A stretch of DNA of 64,000 bases. It comes from Lepidonotus clava. Taxonomy: Eukaryota > Annelida > Polychaeta > Phyllodocida > Polynoidae. Shown piece by piece: positions 30,601-42,572 of the stretch. The notes under the pieces are model-generated. The model searched no databases. It saw nothing but the letters and a program-made list of their open reading frames with translations, and was not told the DNA's origin. The stretch covers positions 30,151,541-30,215,540 of the forward strand of contig OW387138.1 of NCBI GenBank assembly GCA_936440205.1, given 5' to 3'. Made by a program: the position numbers and the translations under genes. Each line of letters opens with the position of its first letter. Positions within the stretch are counted from its first letter, which is position 1.

Positions 30601-30601
30601 A

Positions 30602-30879
30602 TATAGCAGCTGTGCACATGGAGTCACACCTCACAAACTGGGATGCGTGCCATATTGGTGATCAATTAAAATTTGTCATCATTCTCAATTCCATAGAATC
30701 TATGATGTGGATTTTTGACAGCTTATCAAAAGAAAACTCATGAAATAATAACAGACAATTATTATTCATGAATTATGCACATAGGCCTAGGCCTATTTCA
30801 TAGTCATATGGGTGTGGTAACCATAATATTATGGTGATTGCCAAAATCTGTCGTGCGACCATATCTTTAAAAGGTCTAT
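30602..30879. mobile_element. MITE, ATAGAC...GTCTAT family, copy 2
   Basis: Shares GCCATATTGGTGATCAATT and the AAAAGGTCTAT end with the copy at 3601-3860; the left end is degenerate. Confidence 0.5.
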
Positions 30880-31210
30880 ACCAAAGGTAGGTAGGGACGG
30901 GTACGATCGATCGATGTTTCTCATTCTCAAATTTAATGCCACTTCAGAAATTCAGTAAATAATGTTATGATGTGTTTATTCGCATACATAAGAATGCATC
31001 CTGAATAAATGATTATTGTGTACAGGGATCCTGCACACACAAAAAATGTACCGGTACACTGATGACGTCAGTAGGATGTATACAATTGCAGGCAAACTAA
31101 AACTTCAAATTCAAGCCTATGCAAACTTAGTTTGGAGGAATATGAACGTATGGGGACTATTGTATATTCTTGAGATGGGCAGTGTAATATATCAGGGTGA
31201 GAATAGGTCC

Positions 31211-31498
31211 ATAGAGACGTTGTACAGATGATGTCCTTTGTCCACCACATTGATTGGCTGCCATATTGGTGATAACTTTAGAATCGGTATCATTTAAGTT
31301 TCAAAACACCTAGATCATAGGCCTATGTAATCGTTCTGAATTTACGTGACACCAACCAACTAAAACATTATCAACAATTAGTATCCTTAAGAATTAGATT
31401 AGTTAGGCCTAAGTTTAATTCATTCCCACGTTGTTATATTGGTCATTGTGGGGATGACAAAAACGTGGTTACGTGACTTCGTCTGCACAAGTTCTATA
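31211..31498. mobile_element. MITE, ATAGAC...GTCTAT family, copy 3
   Basis: Begins ATAGAGACGTTGTACAGATG and ends GTCTGCACAAGTTCTAT, with GGCTGCCATATTGGTGAT inside. Same family as 3601-3860. Confidence 0.55.
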
Positions 31499-31791
31499 AG
31501 GGTCTGCGACCAGGGTCAATGTCCTTCCTTTTTGCCTAGCTAGGCCTATAGAAAACCGACCCAACCTCTTTAGGACCCTACCTTCACCCCTAGAAATCAG
31601 ATTAACTCTTTAAGACCAAGGAAGAGATGAGAAAGCAAATCGTCGACCTATTCTACGGATCACATGCAGCGAGGATAAAACCGGTTTCTTAGATTCACAA
31701 TATGGATTAATAGGCCTATGTATTACATAGTCAACCGAATCGGTGTGCTATACCGTAGCAAGGTCTGAGTGTAGGAGTACACAGTAAGTTA

Positions 31792-32763
31792 TCAGCCAAC
31801 TTCTGCCTGGTTAGACGAACACAAGTCCTGGTGGCTTTGAATGTTTATTGTGCAGTCTTCTGTGGCGTGCAACTGAAACTCCGTGGACGACAGTCTGTGA
31901 GAGAACTGAGAGAGTCTTTGTTTTGCTAAGTAGCTGTCTGTCTCTAATTCCAAGCACCTCTTGGGGATGTCCGATTCGCTGTTCGACCTGTGCCTCTTCC
32001 TGTCCGGCTTCTCTACAACTTTGCTGGGAATGTCACAGTCGCTATCCGCGTCTGAATTACCTTGGCACCGGAAGTCGTACCGGAAGTGATAAGGGTGCAT
32101 CCTGTACGGCGCATGCACGGCGTCAACGTAGGATGACGTCACTTCCGGTAGCATCATGACGTCACCGCCCTTGTTGAAGTCGGACAGCAGTGGACAGCTG
32201 TCAGATCTCCGATGACACTGAGACTTTCTGTGATCAATGTGCCGCTTCCCTAGAGCCTGCAAACAAAATGGTGGTCGGATGTTGAGTCTCCGATAGTGGT
32301 GGTGGTGGTTGAACAATAGGTGGCGGTTGGCGACCAATTGCTGGCCCTGCTGTGGACACTGATGTGTCCCCTCCTGTTGTTGTTGTTGGTGTAAGTCCAG
32401 GTCCCCCTGTAGGGTGAAGACCATCTCCCCTGACGGCACCTGCGTGTACCTCCTCCTGTGCTGCCCCAACACCCGCTGTCTCTCCAGGGTCATGTTGACC
32501 ACAATGGCCGGCTCCTCCTCCTCCCCCTCACCCCCCGAGTCTGAGTCCGAGAAGGACGACCTGGAGGACGAAGTCGTCGAGCTGGAGGAGGCCATACCGG
32601 GGAAGTGCCGGCCCAGCACCAGCTCCTTGGGGATGTGCAGCATCTCCTTGACCTTCCTGCCGAAGCAGCAGACGAGGAAGAGGAGGAGGAAGGCGCCGAT
32701 GATGGGCAGGAGCAGGTAGAGGATGTCCATGTTGGTGTGCGCCCTCTGGCCGTACTGCGACAT
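31792..32763 (-). CDS. Single-pass membrane protein of unknown family (323 aa)
   Basis: Uninterrupted 323-codon frame, TGA stop at 31792. Residues about 13-34 (DILYLLLPIIGAFLLLFLVC) form one strong membrane span, followed by CCFGRKVKE, which fits a cytoplasmic basic anchor. There is no cleavable signal, so a short outside N-terminus is likely. The tail has a Ser run, an acidic patch (GGEGEEEEP), Gln and His runs, then basic and Ser-rich stretches such as DRKRHRSNSESDIPKR. The start is chosen because the span follows it and a likely acceptor (TTCACCAG, minus strand, about 32803) sits about 40 bases upstream, suggesting a 5' UTR exon further right. No family recognised; the GC-rich 5' half supports a real gene. 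Confidence 0.72.
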   Translation of the reverse strand: MSQYGQRAHTNMDILYLLLPIIGAFLLLFLVCCFGRKVKEMLHIPKELVLGRHFPGMASSSSTTSSSRSSFSDSDSGGEGEEEEPAIVVNMTLERQRVLGQHRRRYTQVPSGEMVFTLQGDLDLHQQQQQEGTHQCPQQGQQLVANRHLLFNHHHHYRRLNIRPPFCLQALGKRHIDHRKSQCHRRSDSCPLLSDFNKGGDVMMLPEVTSSYVDAVHAPYRMHPYHFRYDFRCQGNSDADSDCDIPSKVVEKPDRKRHRSNSESDIPKRCLELETDSYLAKQRLSQFSHRLSSTEFQLHATEDCTINIQSHQDLCSSNQAEVG

Positions 32764-32829
32764 CTTAGTACCGCGCCCCCGCTCAACGTCGCCACCACAT
32801 CCCTGGTGAAGAAGAATGGAGAAGGTTAA

Positions 32830-33490
32830 TTGACTTGATCGACATTATAACACAATCATAATTGGATTGTATTGTGTATTATTGTTATGCACGAAGCATT
32901 GGAAGTACTCTAATGATGTATTGTAGCCTATATTGTATATTATTGTTGTATAATAGAGCATAGGCTCCAGAGCAAGAATGCCCTCACTGTTACTTAAGTA
33001 AGTATGAGCCTTTCCCCTAATGAATAAACCTTTCACCCAAGGGTTCTACGTTTTCTTTTTACCTTTTTTAATCCTGAATACGCTACTGATAATCATATTT
33101 CATGCAGAGCGTATAACATCATTTCTAAAAGCCTGCATGAAATTGAAAATCTCCTTTCACATTACGTTCTATACTGTAGGATATAATAATATCGTTATGC
33201 ATATAGGCCTAAGCTACTAGAAAACGTACTTATAGGACAAAACAAAAATGAAACAACGGACCAGCAACATTGCTGCAACCTAATATCCACAATATCCATA
33301 TCTCATTTTACTAGGTATCTTGGAGAGTTTTCAAGGGCTAAACCCAGATTAATGGGGTTATTACCATCTGAAAGGGCATAAAAAAAGAATAAGAATGGTA
33401 CTTTGATCTCCTTAATTGGTGCATTGGTGCTTGATTTTCTGTGAATTTTTGTATATTTATTATTTTGAGAAAATTTTGAATTGTTTCAAA
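32830..33490. other. Upstream flank of the membrane-protein gene
   Basis: AT-rich; may hold a 5' UTR exon or promoter of the minus-strand gene, but I see no specific site. Confidence 0.35.
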
Positions 33491-33494
33491 AAAT

Positions 33495-34330
33495 GCAATA
33501 AAAAATGCAATCTTGGTGCTATCTTATATAATAAAAAAATCAAAATCTGAGAATGTGCCACATAGAGAGCCATTCTTCAAGACCTGAACTTTCTCACTGT
33601 ATATATGATGAACCCCCATATAGCATGGTGCAAATGCAAGAAAGATTAGGAAAGTCATCATAAATCATAATTATGACCAATTTGTCACAACCTGACAGAT
33701 CGCAAAATATGACTCTAACAAACTACCACATTTGAACATGTTCCCAAAATTTGTCATTATTGTACTATATACCATTGAACTCCTCTTTAATCAAGCTTTC
33801 CAACAGTATAAGTCTTATCATGCTTAGACTCAGTTTGTGTCCATGAGTGATGCCTGAACAGAGCCATTTTTTAGGGGATTTTGACATTTTTCAGATAAAA
33901 AATGCACTCTCGGTAATACCTAATTTTACACAACAAAAAATCAAAATCTGAGAATGTACCATAGCCTGGGTGATACATCAAGACCTGACGTTTGTCACTG
34001 TATATGTGGAAAAGCCCCTGTGAGCATGGTGCAAATGCAAGAGAAGTTAGAAAGGCCTCTTACATAAAAAGTAGTGTGACAAAATCTGAAAGATCACTAA
34101 ATATGACCCTCACAAACACCTGGTTTTGAGTATGTTCCCAAAGTCTATAATTAGTGTACTATATACCATTGAACTCGTCTTGAGTCAAGCTTTCCAACAG
34201 TGTAACTATTGTCGTACTTATATTCAGTATAATGGCCATGAGGGGTGACTGAACATAGCCCTTTTTGAGGGGTTTTTGACATTTTTCACATGAAAAAGGC
34301 CACTCTCCAAGATACCTAATTTTACATGTT
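33495..34330. repeat. Tandem repeat of about 395 bp, two and a bit copies
   Basis: AAAAATGCAATCTTGGTG (about 33500), AAAAAATGCACTCTCGGT (about 33897) and AAAAAGGCCACTCTCC (about 34294) start successive units. CCATTGAACTC and AAGCTTTCCAACAGT recur at the same offset. The copies are diverged. Confidence 0.8.
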
Positions 34331-36046
34331 GTAGAATGACATACTACCAGCATACCAGGAATGTTGTCACAACAACAGAAAATCAAAGTTGCATTATCAT
34401 AGACGAAAAACTTAACATTGTAATAAAATATGTTTTATATTGGGGAGGATGGATGAATTACTATTAAGTTATACTATTACCTTACTCAGTGCAGCACAAT
34501 CCTCTTGAGTGAACTGAGCAAGTAAAGAGTGTTGCAAGGATATAAGGCATAACCTCCAGCCCAGGGGCATTTTATGCGTCAATATCTCCTATAACCACAA
34601 GTAAAACCGTTGTAATTGCAATGTAATAGGTTAAATCTAATAACACATACGGATCAGGGTCAACGGAAACTCTAGGGGGCTGCAATTTATATAGTTGTCT
34701 GTACTTTTTAATTTCCACAGTGGTATACTGTCACTGGAGTTTAATACGTGATGTTCCTGAATAAAAATTGAAGGTCTCAACTACATGTAGCAATCCTGTA
34801 GCTGACCAGGGGATTATTCTGAGTAACCTGCAGTTGTGGTTGATATCTATAAACCATCTGAGGATTATATCCGAATAACCTCCTCGGCAGGATATTCTGA
34901 GGTAAGCATTTCCAAAAGCGCCCACGCCCTCCCCTTTCAAAACTTGGGTAAATATTACCTCCAGTTGTGGTCTAAACATGTAGTTTCTGCTAAGAACCTT
35001 ACTTGTGGCGGGATTACATCATAAGCATTATAACGTTATTACTCTGTGACAGCGCACAGCCTCTAGATGGCTCTCTCGTCAAAGAGATTCAAAGCCAGTA
35101 CACTGCTGCCACTGTGTGTAAAAGTGAAACTAGATGCAGCTCACCAACCTCTCATGATGTGGTTGTGTGACAATTGAATCCTGGATCCTGGATCACAGCC
35201 AAAAACGGTAATAGTGTTTCTACAGCTCTTGAGTAGAGATTGGCAACGGTGTTTGTACGGGACATGTTCAGTTTACAAATCAATGTGTTTTTATGGTTAT
35301 TCGACGCGGGGCTCAGATAATTTTACAATGACCATGGGTATGATGTTTAGGTGGTCGACACACAAAGTGTTCCAGTTGCGGATTTCTGAGAAAACTTTCT
35401 CAATTTAAATTTCGTTCAAAATAGCATTAATGACATGTTTTCCCAATAGGGCACCCCATCCCCTCATTAAGAGCCATCTCTGTTTTAATGATATTGATTA
35501 ATCAAATCAATTTAATCCACAACCCCCCTGCCCCCACCACAAATTATTGTTGTTGTCGTAATCTTGCTCTCATAGATAATATAGGCCTCCAAACTACTCC
35601 TATCTAAATCCCATACTAACCTATAAGAAAGTCTGGTTATGAATTACCATAGCCAGAGCAAATATAAGAGTATTATTCAAATAGTATTATAGAATTATAC
35701 AACTGAGTGTTACCTATTCTTATAAAACAATGAAGCTCTTGTTGCATTTATTGAACTGCTGAATGTCAACAGTTACAACAATGGTATATTTGAGTTCAGA
35801 TAAATTTCATTTGGTCTACTACTGATAAAGTCAAGAGGGGTTATCAAGTGCAAAGTTGTCTGTCAACTACTAGTCCTGTCATAACCGCTTTCCTTGTATT
35901 ATGCAAGGATTAACATGTATGATGAAATGGGCGCATTGGAAATAGAATACAGGATAGAGTAGGCTCACTTAATGTTGTGGTTGAAAATACAAGAGAGGGA
36001 ACGACTTGTTTCTTCTGTACGTGGCTGACAGAAATATTAATATTTG

Positions 36047-36099
<53 letters not shown>

Positions 36100-36640
36100 C
36101 CTGATTTAATGGACCACTATCAATGAACTAAATATTCCTCTGCATTTCTTATCTCGGTAACAATGAAGGAAATATCTGATATCTTCAGCTGATTACTGCA
36201 ATCAAGTTAAATACATAGATTGATTTCCACCAATTCTTTTTTTTCAAACATGAGGGCCGCCAGTACAAAGAAGTCGGGATGTCCTACTTGCAGAAAGTGG
36301 GTCGAGTAAAAGAAGCGCCTTGGTGGCTAAAAAAGAAGTGGGTGTTTTGCGTAAGAAAGTCCGCCTAGTGAGAGAGACGCCCGAGTTGTGTTACCACTAC
36401 CCTGGGACTGGATACACAAACAGGGAGTAAACAGAGATACAGAGGGGCTGCACCCAGGGACCGAGTGTTAGTTCGGGTTTACATATAATCCGAACTAGCA
36501 GTACGAAAATCTAAAATAATTTTATCCTAAAATCTTGTGAAATGTGTTTTAAATATAAAATTTTGAAACTGTTTTTTTTGGAGTGCTGAAAGAAAAAATC
36601 GGAAATCTGACAAAAATTGGAAGACTAACATCCCTTTATA
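34331..36640. other. Intergenic, no recognisable gene
   Basis: AT-rich; contains an (AT)n run at 36047-36091. Nothing else supported. Confidence 0.5.
36047..36091. repeat. (AT)n microsatellite
   Basis: About 22 AT units. Confidence 0.95.
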
Positions 36641-36649
36641 AAGGTTGGT

Positions 36650-36972
36650 TGGTTATTGGTTGCTTTATGCCTGTTCAACTGCAAGAGTCATATAATGGAC
36701 AGTGCTTATTTGTAGGAATGGAACCCAATAGCCTCTTTATATTGCTGCCTCACTGAGATATAATGTCGCAGGCCCACATAATACCCCACCCAGTCACATT
36801 ATACTGACACTGGGCCAATCAGTTATGGTTCATGGTTCTCACTTTGTACCAAGTGTCAGGCAAGCAGCAACCACTACCATTTTTAAACAGTCTTTGGTGT
36901 GACTCGGCTGGGGTTTGAGCCCACAAACTCCTACACTTGAAGCAGACACCCTACCAACTGAGGTGCCGAGTG
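36650..36972 (-). mobile_element. tRNA-derived SINE
   Basis: On the minus strand the head (36904-36970) starts CTCGGCACCTCAGTTGGTAG and ends GCTCAAACCCCAGCCGAG. CTCGGC pairs with GCCGAG like an acceptor stem, with A-box-like (CAGTTGGTAGG) and B-box-like (GGCTCAAACCC) segments. The body that follows has GTGTCAGTATAATGTGACTG, resembling conserved central domains of invertebrate SINEs (from memory, not searched). The tail boundary is uncertain. Confidence 0.62.
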
Positions 36973-39270
36973 TGGTTTACATAGAATGGTCAACATCCCG
37001 TCGTACTGATGCGGGTGTCAGACTTATTGTGCAATATGTATCTTAGCTAGCTTTAGTCATAAACAAGGATCGGGGCTAAGATAGGTAGGCTCTCTGAGAA
37101 AGTATGTGATTGGAGAGCATAGAGATGATGTCATAGGTACGAGGTGAATACAATAAGCAGTTTGTGCCTGCTGTCCTCAGAGTGATCCAGGTACCCTGTA
37201 AGGCAAGTCTGAGAAGTAGGGGCTCAGCAAGTTCCGTTATCGTCTGGGTGAGTGAGCGGAGCCGGATAGGAGGGTGAGGTCAGGAGTGTTGGTTGGTTGA
37301 AGTAGAGTGGACCATCTCTCAGAACTGACATAGGTCAACGGGAGCTCAGTGATCTATATGATATGCATTTGGATTAATAAATACTATCCTTTTACACGAG
37401 TTTTCTTCCTCATCCATGAATTTCAGAACAAGTTCTAGGACAGTAATACAGTCAAGAAGAGATGGAAGACTGCGATCAACGGCGAGCTTACTGGAACCAT
37501 GAAGAAGGAAACTTAATAAACAGTAGACTAATGGATGACAGTAATATCAAACCCTATAGTTCACCGTTGACACATTGGGATATGTGAGGAGCCTATATAA
37601 TTGTGTACATTTTAACATGTTTTCTAGACCCCTTCACCCCTCTTTATGATGTAATAGGCATTAAAAATGAACTTAGGCCTTTGACCCTCCTCCCCTCTCC
37701 TTCTAGTTGCTCATTTAACTTTTAGAAAATTCGTGGGAGTACTCACACAAAAGGGGCCACACACTCCCTGTTTCCTCAGTTTTACATTGGAAAGTCTAAA
37801 TTTTTCAATGAAAAAGGCAAGGGTGCTAGTAAAATGTAAACCTGATGCAAAACATATGAATCACTGTAAGGCGTAAATGGAATCTAGGCAAAATGTAATT
37901 CTGACACAAAATGTATACCATGTCGATGGAAAATGTAAATGTGAACTTCCATAAAATATAAGAATTTAAAGTAAAATGAAAATAATTATGATACAGTGAC
38001 GTATAATGTGAATCTGCTTGCTTTGCCTTTGTTCCAAAGAAATTCCTAACGTAATATTTGTTGGCGCCCAGTCCAGGGGCTATATAGAAAAATCTATGTC
38101 TTGGTCCAAAAGAAATGGGCGGGCGCCTCATTTTATGTCCAAATATCAGGGAAGGTAGCCAAAAGGCGTGCAGATATTAGTATTCTGAGGCCCTGGCATT
38201 AGAAATGTACCCTGGTCTACTTTGAGACGACTAAGGTGGGCCAACCTCAAACACTTGGCCCTCTAGGATTGGGAGGGGACTAACAAGGTCTCAGACGTTA
38301 AATCCTTAAATCTGTGTCATGGATCTACAAGTTAGGTAATCGGTCTCAGGAACTGACAAGTTGGTTGATCTGTCTCAGGGATTAACACATTGGTTAACCT
38401 GTCTCAGGGACTGACAAGTTGGTTAATATACCTCAAGTTGGTTTAATGTCAGAGGGACTAATATGACGGTTAAGGGACATATCCACTAACCAATTCTCAC
38501 AGAGTCAGTGCACAAATCAGTGAAATGTGCTGGTTTTCCTCCAATTCATAGGCCCATTGTGTGTGGGTATGCCTTATCCAGTCAGAGACTGATGGGAATA
38601 CCAACAGGAGCACCAACCCATAGTACATTTAACATTTCGAGTAGGGAGTTTTAGCACCTTCCACGCATGCCCTAAACGTAAACATGACGTATCCCTAATC
38701 TCAAAGACATCAATTCCTGTCAGAAATATATAATTCAAATTATATACTTTCATACATGCTATAGATAATAATATAGTTAGTTAGTATGTCCTTTAGTTTG
38801 CTAGTATAGCAGACACCTTAGAAATTTTGAGACGAGTTAACGTATCGAGATATATCGAGGTTGCTAAAACTCCCTATTGATCACTGTCTGCCAAGGGCTT
38901 AACCAGTAGGTGCGTACATTCATCAGTCTGATGTACTAAAAATTGGCAAATCTGTCTGAGAGATGTACCTCTTTAGTAAATCTGTGTCAGGATCGTGTCA
39001 GATATGTGCTGTGTACATGCAGTTTTTCCATCGTTGTAGCTTCGCAATTCTGTATAATTGCGTGTACTCTTTTTTTGGAAGACTGTCAACGTGTCCTTCA
39101 CATGAACCTTCACAGAAAGACTGCTGACGAAAATGTGAAACTGTCATAGCTGTAGATCTAAACAACACTTAAAAAGCAGAGGTGGATGCAAGATTTCTTA
39201 AAGGATGGATCTACATCTTTAGGCTAAGTACTAAATGTCACACATTTGCAAATACATGAACACAATTATC
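36973..39270. other. Intergenic, no recognisable gene
   Basis: No domain-bearing frame. 38330-38460 has repeated CTGACAAGTTGGTTAA-like phrases, a weak local repeat. Confidence 0.45.
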
Positions 39271-39277
39271 TTTAAAT

Positions 39278-39502
39278 TTGCCACCACAAGCCGTTTGCGG
39301 TTAAGATACTAACACGTTGGTATCCCCCACCACAAGCATTTCATGGAAAACCCATATCAAATCATTTGCGGAATGACCCACCAAAAGCTAATATCGCAAG
39401 GATTTCCTATATTCCACCTTGCGTTACCCTACCACAAGCAAGTTTGCTTGCGGCACTGCAGGGTACCGCAAGCAAGTGACGAACAGTGGAATATAGCCTT
39501 AA
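39278..39502. mobile_element. MITE, GCGGTGG-rich family, degenerate copy 2
   Basis: Contains TATATTCCACCTTGCG and ends AGTGGAATATAGCCTTAA, with CCACAAGC/GCTTGCGG words inside. Same family as 10199-10482. The clear inverted ends span about 39405-39502; the left part is similar but broken. Confidence 0.5.
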
Positions 39503-42267
39503 GTCGCCATCAAAAACAAGAATAACAGGGGGGATCAGGTCCCCCCTTGGATCTACCCCTTCTGAAGCTAGGGTATTGGAGCTCGTGACTAAGCTCCTCT
39601 CTAAATCACAATTTATTTTCTATTTAATTAGATATTTGCATTCAAAATCATCAGAAATAGTGTTTTCTAAAATCCTCCAAAACCTCGGCTGTTCTTTCAC
39701 AAAGAGATGAGCCTCAGAGAGTAACTGATAGTACAAGTGTCAAATGACATAGGTGCTTGCCAAGATTCCCCTATCTCTGCCAACACGTATTGTTGTCACC
39801 TTTCGTGATATTTGGCCAGTTGGCAATGTGATACTATTTTTGGCAGGCTCAGGGACAAAATTACACGTTTTCTATTTAATCTGTGTAAGAGTTCACAGTT
39901 TTTACTAATGATAATCGGGGTAGATGGCGGTCATACAGTCGTACCATTTCTGTCAAATAACTGAGTAATTATTTCTCAGAATTAGTCCAGTCAGAGACAA
40001 GGGATACATCTGTATTGCTAGGTTTGGATTACATATGCAACCATGATATTTAGCTAGTATTCCTATTGTGACATACGAATCTTTGTTTTAATTATTTACA
40101 AAGCTTTGTGCAAAGTTCTCTGTGTTGACACACACAAAAAAAACTAGAATGCTACAGTGAAACGTACTTTAGTTTAGTCCATCTGCAGTGCGTTCCCCCT
40201 TACAGTGGATATAGAAATGTCAATACACAAGAGGTGTTGGAAGCCAAAAGAGATAAATGTCAGAGGATGGACTGAGGAAGAACATCTCCCCACTGAATGT
40301 CAGACGGTGAGCAGCGTACCGGAGCAATGCGACCCTGGTCAGGGTATAATGTTATACATAATCAATATATTTTGTAAAAACATTCATCCAGATAAACTGT
40401 AAGTACATGTTGTCATCAAACGTGGAGAATTAGCTCAGATGTATGTATACAGTGTCATACAATTGCATAATTGTATACAACCACACCATCCAGATATCAC
40501 AAGTTTATGATTTCTCAAGGAAAAGATGTATTCTAATATGATAATCAAATTCAAATCAATTTAATAAAATTCTATTCAATTTTAATTAGCAGGAATATTA
40601 ATATGGTAATATATATGTGTCCTATTAAAGGTCATAATCATCCATATGGAAAGGCTGCTATTTGCACCTGAAAAAGAAATGGCCAATTAGTGAAAGTAAC
40701 TCTAAAAGTAAAATACCCTATGCAATTCAAAAGAAATCCAATAAAACTTGTACAAGTGTTTGAGTATAGCAGTAGGTAGGTTTGAGAGAGAAAATCAGAA
40801 TGTCAGTTAAGTAAAACACGGAATGTTAGTCAACCAAAGCTCAATACATGGAGTTCTACACGGGTGACATGTTTCTCGTATGGCCTCCGTCTCGGACCCC
40901 ATGGTCCCCAGTGTATCATTTATCAACACAGAATGCCCCTACCTTCATCAATCATAGGGTGGACCTATCTATATCAACAGGTGCCGGAGGGGGTGAGGGG
41001 ATTGGGGCTTGACGAGGAAGGTAGGAGGTGGGAAAATGGGGTGGGAGGTGAGAAGGTGAGGGGTGAGAGATGAGGGAGTGAGGGGGTAATGGTTGAAGGA
41101 GTGAGAAAGGGAAGTGGTTGGGAGGTGAGGGGGTGATGGTGCGAGTAGGCAAGGGAGTGAATAGGTATGGCAGTGGGGTGGTGAGGGGATGAGGAGATGG
41201 GAGGGTGAGTTCAATGTATTGTTTTACCAGTTAGTAAGTATCCAGCACAGATCTTCAACACAGTCCTGAGGTAGTTTACTATCATCTTATAATGAGACGA
41301 GGGAACGTTATTTCAGGGTTTGCCCCTGCTCTTATTCATCCAAATAGGTATCTTGGATCTTTTTGTTAATATTGGACACAGTCCTATATGGCATTCGTAA
41401 TTGTAATGCCTTGGTTTATGTTACTTTCTGTTGCAGCTTAGGTCACATCCTGTTTTGAAATAGATCTACTAAGGTACCGGTCTATTTATTGTTCGATTAT
41501 ATACATAATCTCTCCGACTTGTGTGTCAAACACAATCTATTAGACACAATGGTCTTAAGTGTGTTGGCGTGCCTACATCAGCGTAGAGGTTGTGTGTATA
41601 TATAATATAAAGGAAAACTATTGAAAAGGAAAGAATGCAATTAGATAAGATGGAATACATCAACAAAAAAGTCTATCGGTGGGAACAGCCTCCCAGCATC
41701 TCAGCATCCCAGCACCCCAGCCACCGAACTGGCCCATACCTTTTATGCGCTAGCATCTAAATGCAGTTGTAGTGACAGTTCTAAGAAGGTGAAATGAACA
41801 TTTTGGGGTTAGTCTGTAAAGACTTGGGGACAGGTGCCTGACTTTGCAGTCACATCGTTCGTGGCAATATCAATACAAAGTAAAGGGAATGGTGATGTAG
41901 TTAATGTTTGCTAATGAGTTGGTATACATAGACAAAGTATGGCGTGTTCCGTTTACAGTAAATCCACTACATAATGCTCTATGTTTCATGGCTTTAGAGA
42001 AAAAGCACGAATTGTAGGAATATCCGACATTCCCTTCGCAAATATTGGTCTTCGTAAAGTTATGCAAACTCCGCTAGAAACTCAATATTTGGTCACTAGC
42101 TAGCTATGCTAATGGTAGGTCGACGATGTCTCCAATGTTCTTCAGTCTGACCTGAATTATAGCTACATTTAAAGTTGAACTACACGCACCAGAACTCATG
42201 TCTAAGGGATATTAACACCCGAACAGTTAATGATACGCAAAAGAGGGCCCAACCTAGCATGTAACCT
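39503..42267. other. Intergenic, no recognisable gene
   Basis: Holds one exon-like stretch (40206-40306, see findings) and a purine-rich GGTGAGGGGG simple-repeat stretch at about 40985-41210. Nothing else supported. Confidence 0.4.
40985..41210. repeat. G/A-rich low-complexity stretch
   Basis: Irregular GGTGAGGGG / GGAGTGAG units. Open frames on the minus strand here are compositional. Confidence 0.75.
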
Positions 42268-42572
42268 TATCATAACCTACAGAAACGTTTAGTTTCATTC
42301 TGTTTTGGTTCTTCTAATACATGATTTTGATAGTTCCCAATAATCTTGCTGTTACATACTGCGATGTTATTGCAATGTTCCTAAACCGAAACTAAATGTT
42401 GTCATAACAGTCTGTTTTGGTTGTGTTTTAACATCACATAAAAATAAAGTTAGATATTATTTTGATATCTCAAATAACATGTTATATGTCATTTTATTCA
42501 GTGACAGATTTAACAACAAAGTATGATCATTGGATGGTACCATCACGTTATAACTTGGCTGGGAAGACTTTC
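42268..42572. repeat. Dispersed repeat A, copy 3
   Basis: TTCATTCTGTTTTGGTTCTT near the start and ATAACTTGGCTGGG at the end match the copies at 8318 and 8797. Confidence 0.6.

Noticed and set aside
36904-36970. A working tRNA gene on the minus strand
   Set aside because: The cloverleaf is imperfect in the anticodon region and a SINE-like body follows directly, so I call it a SINE head.
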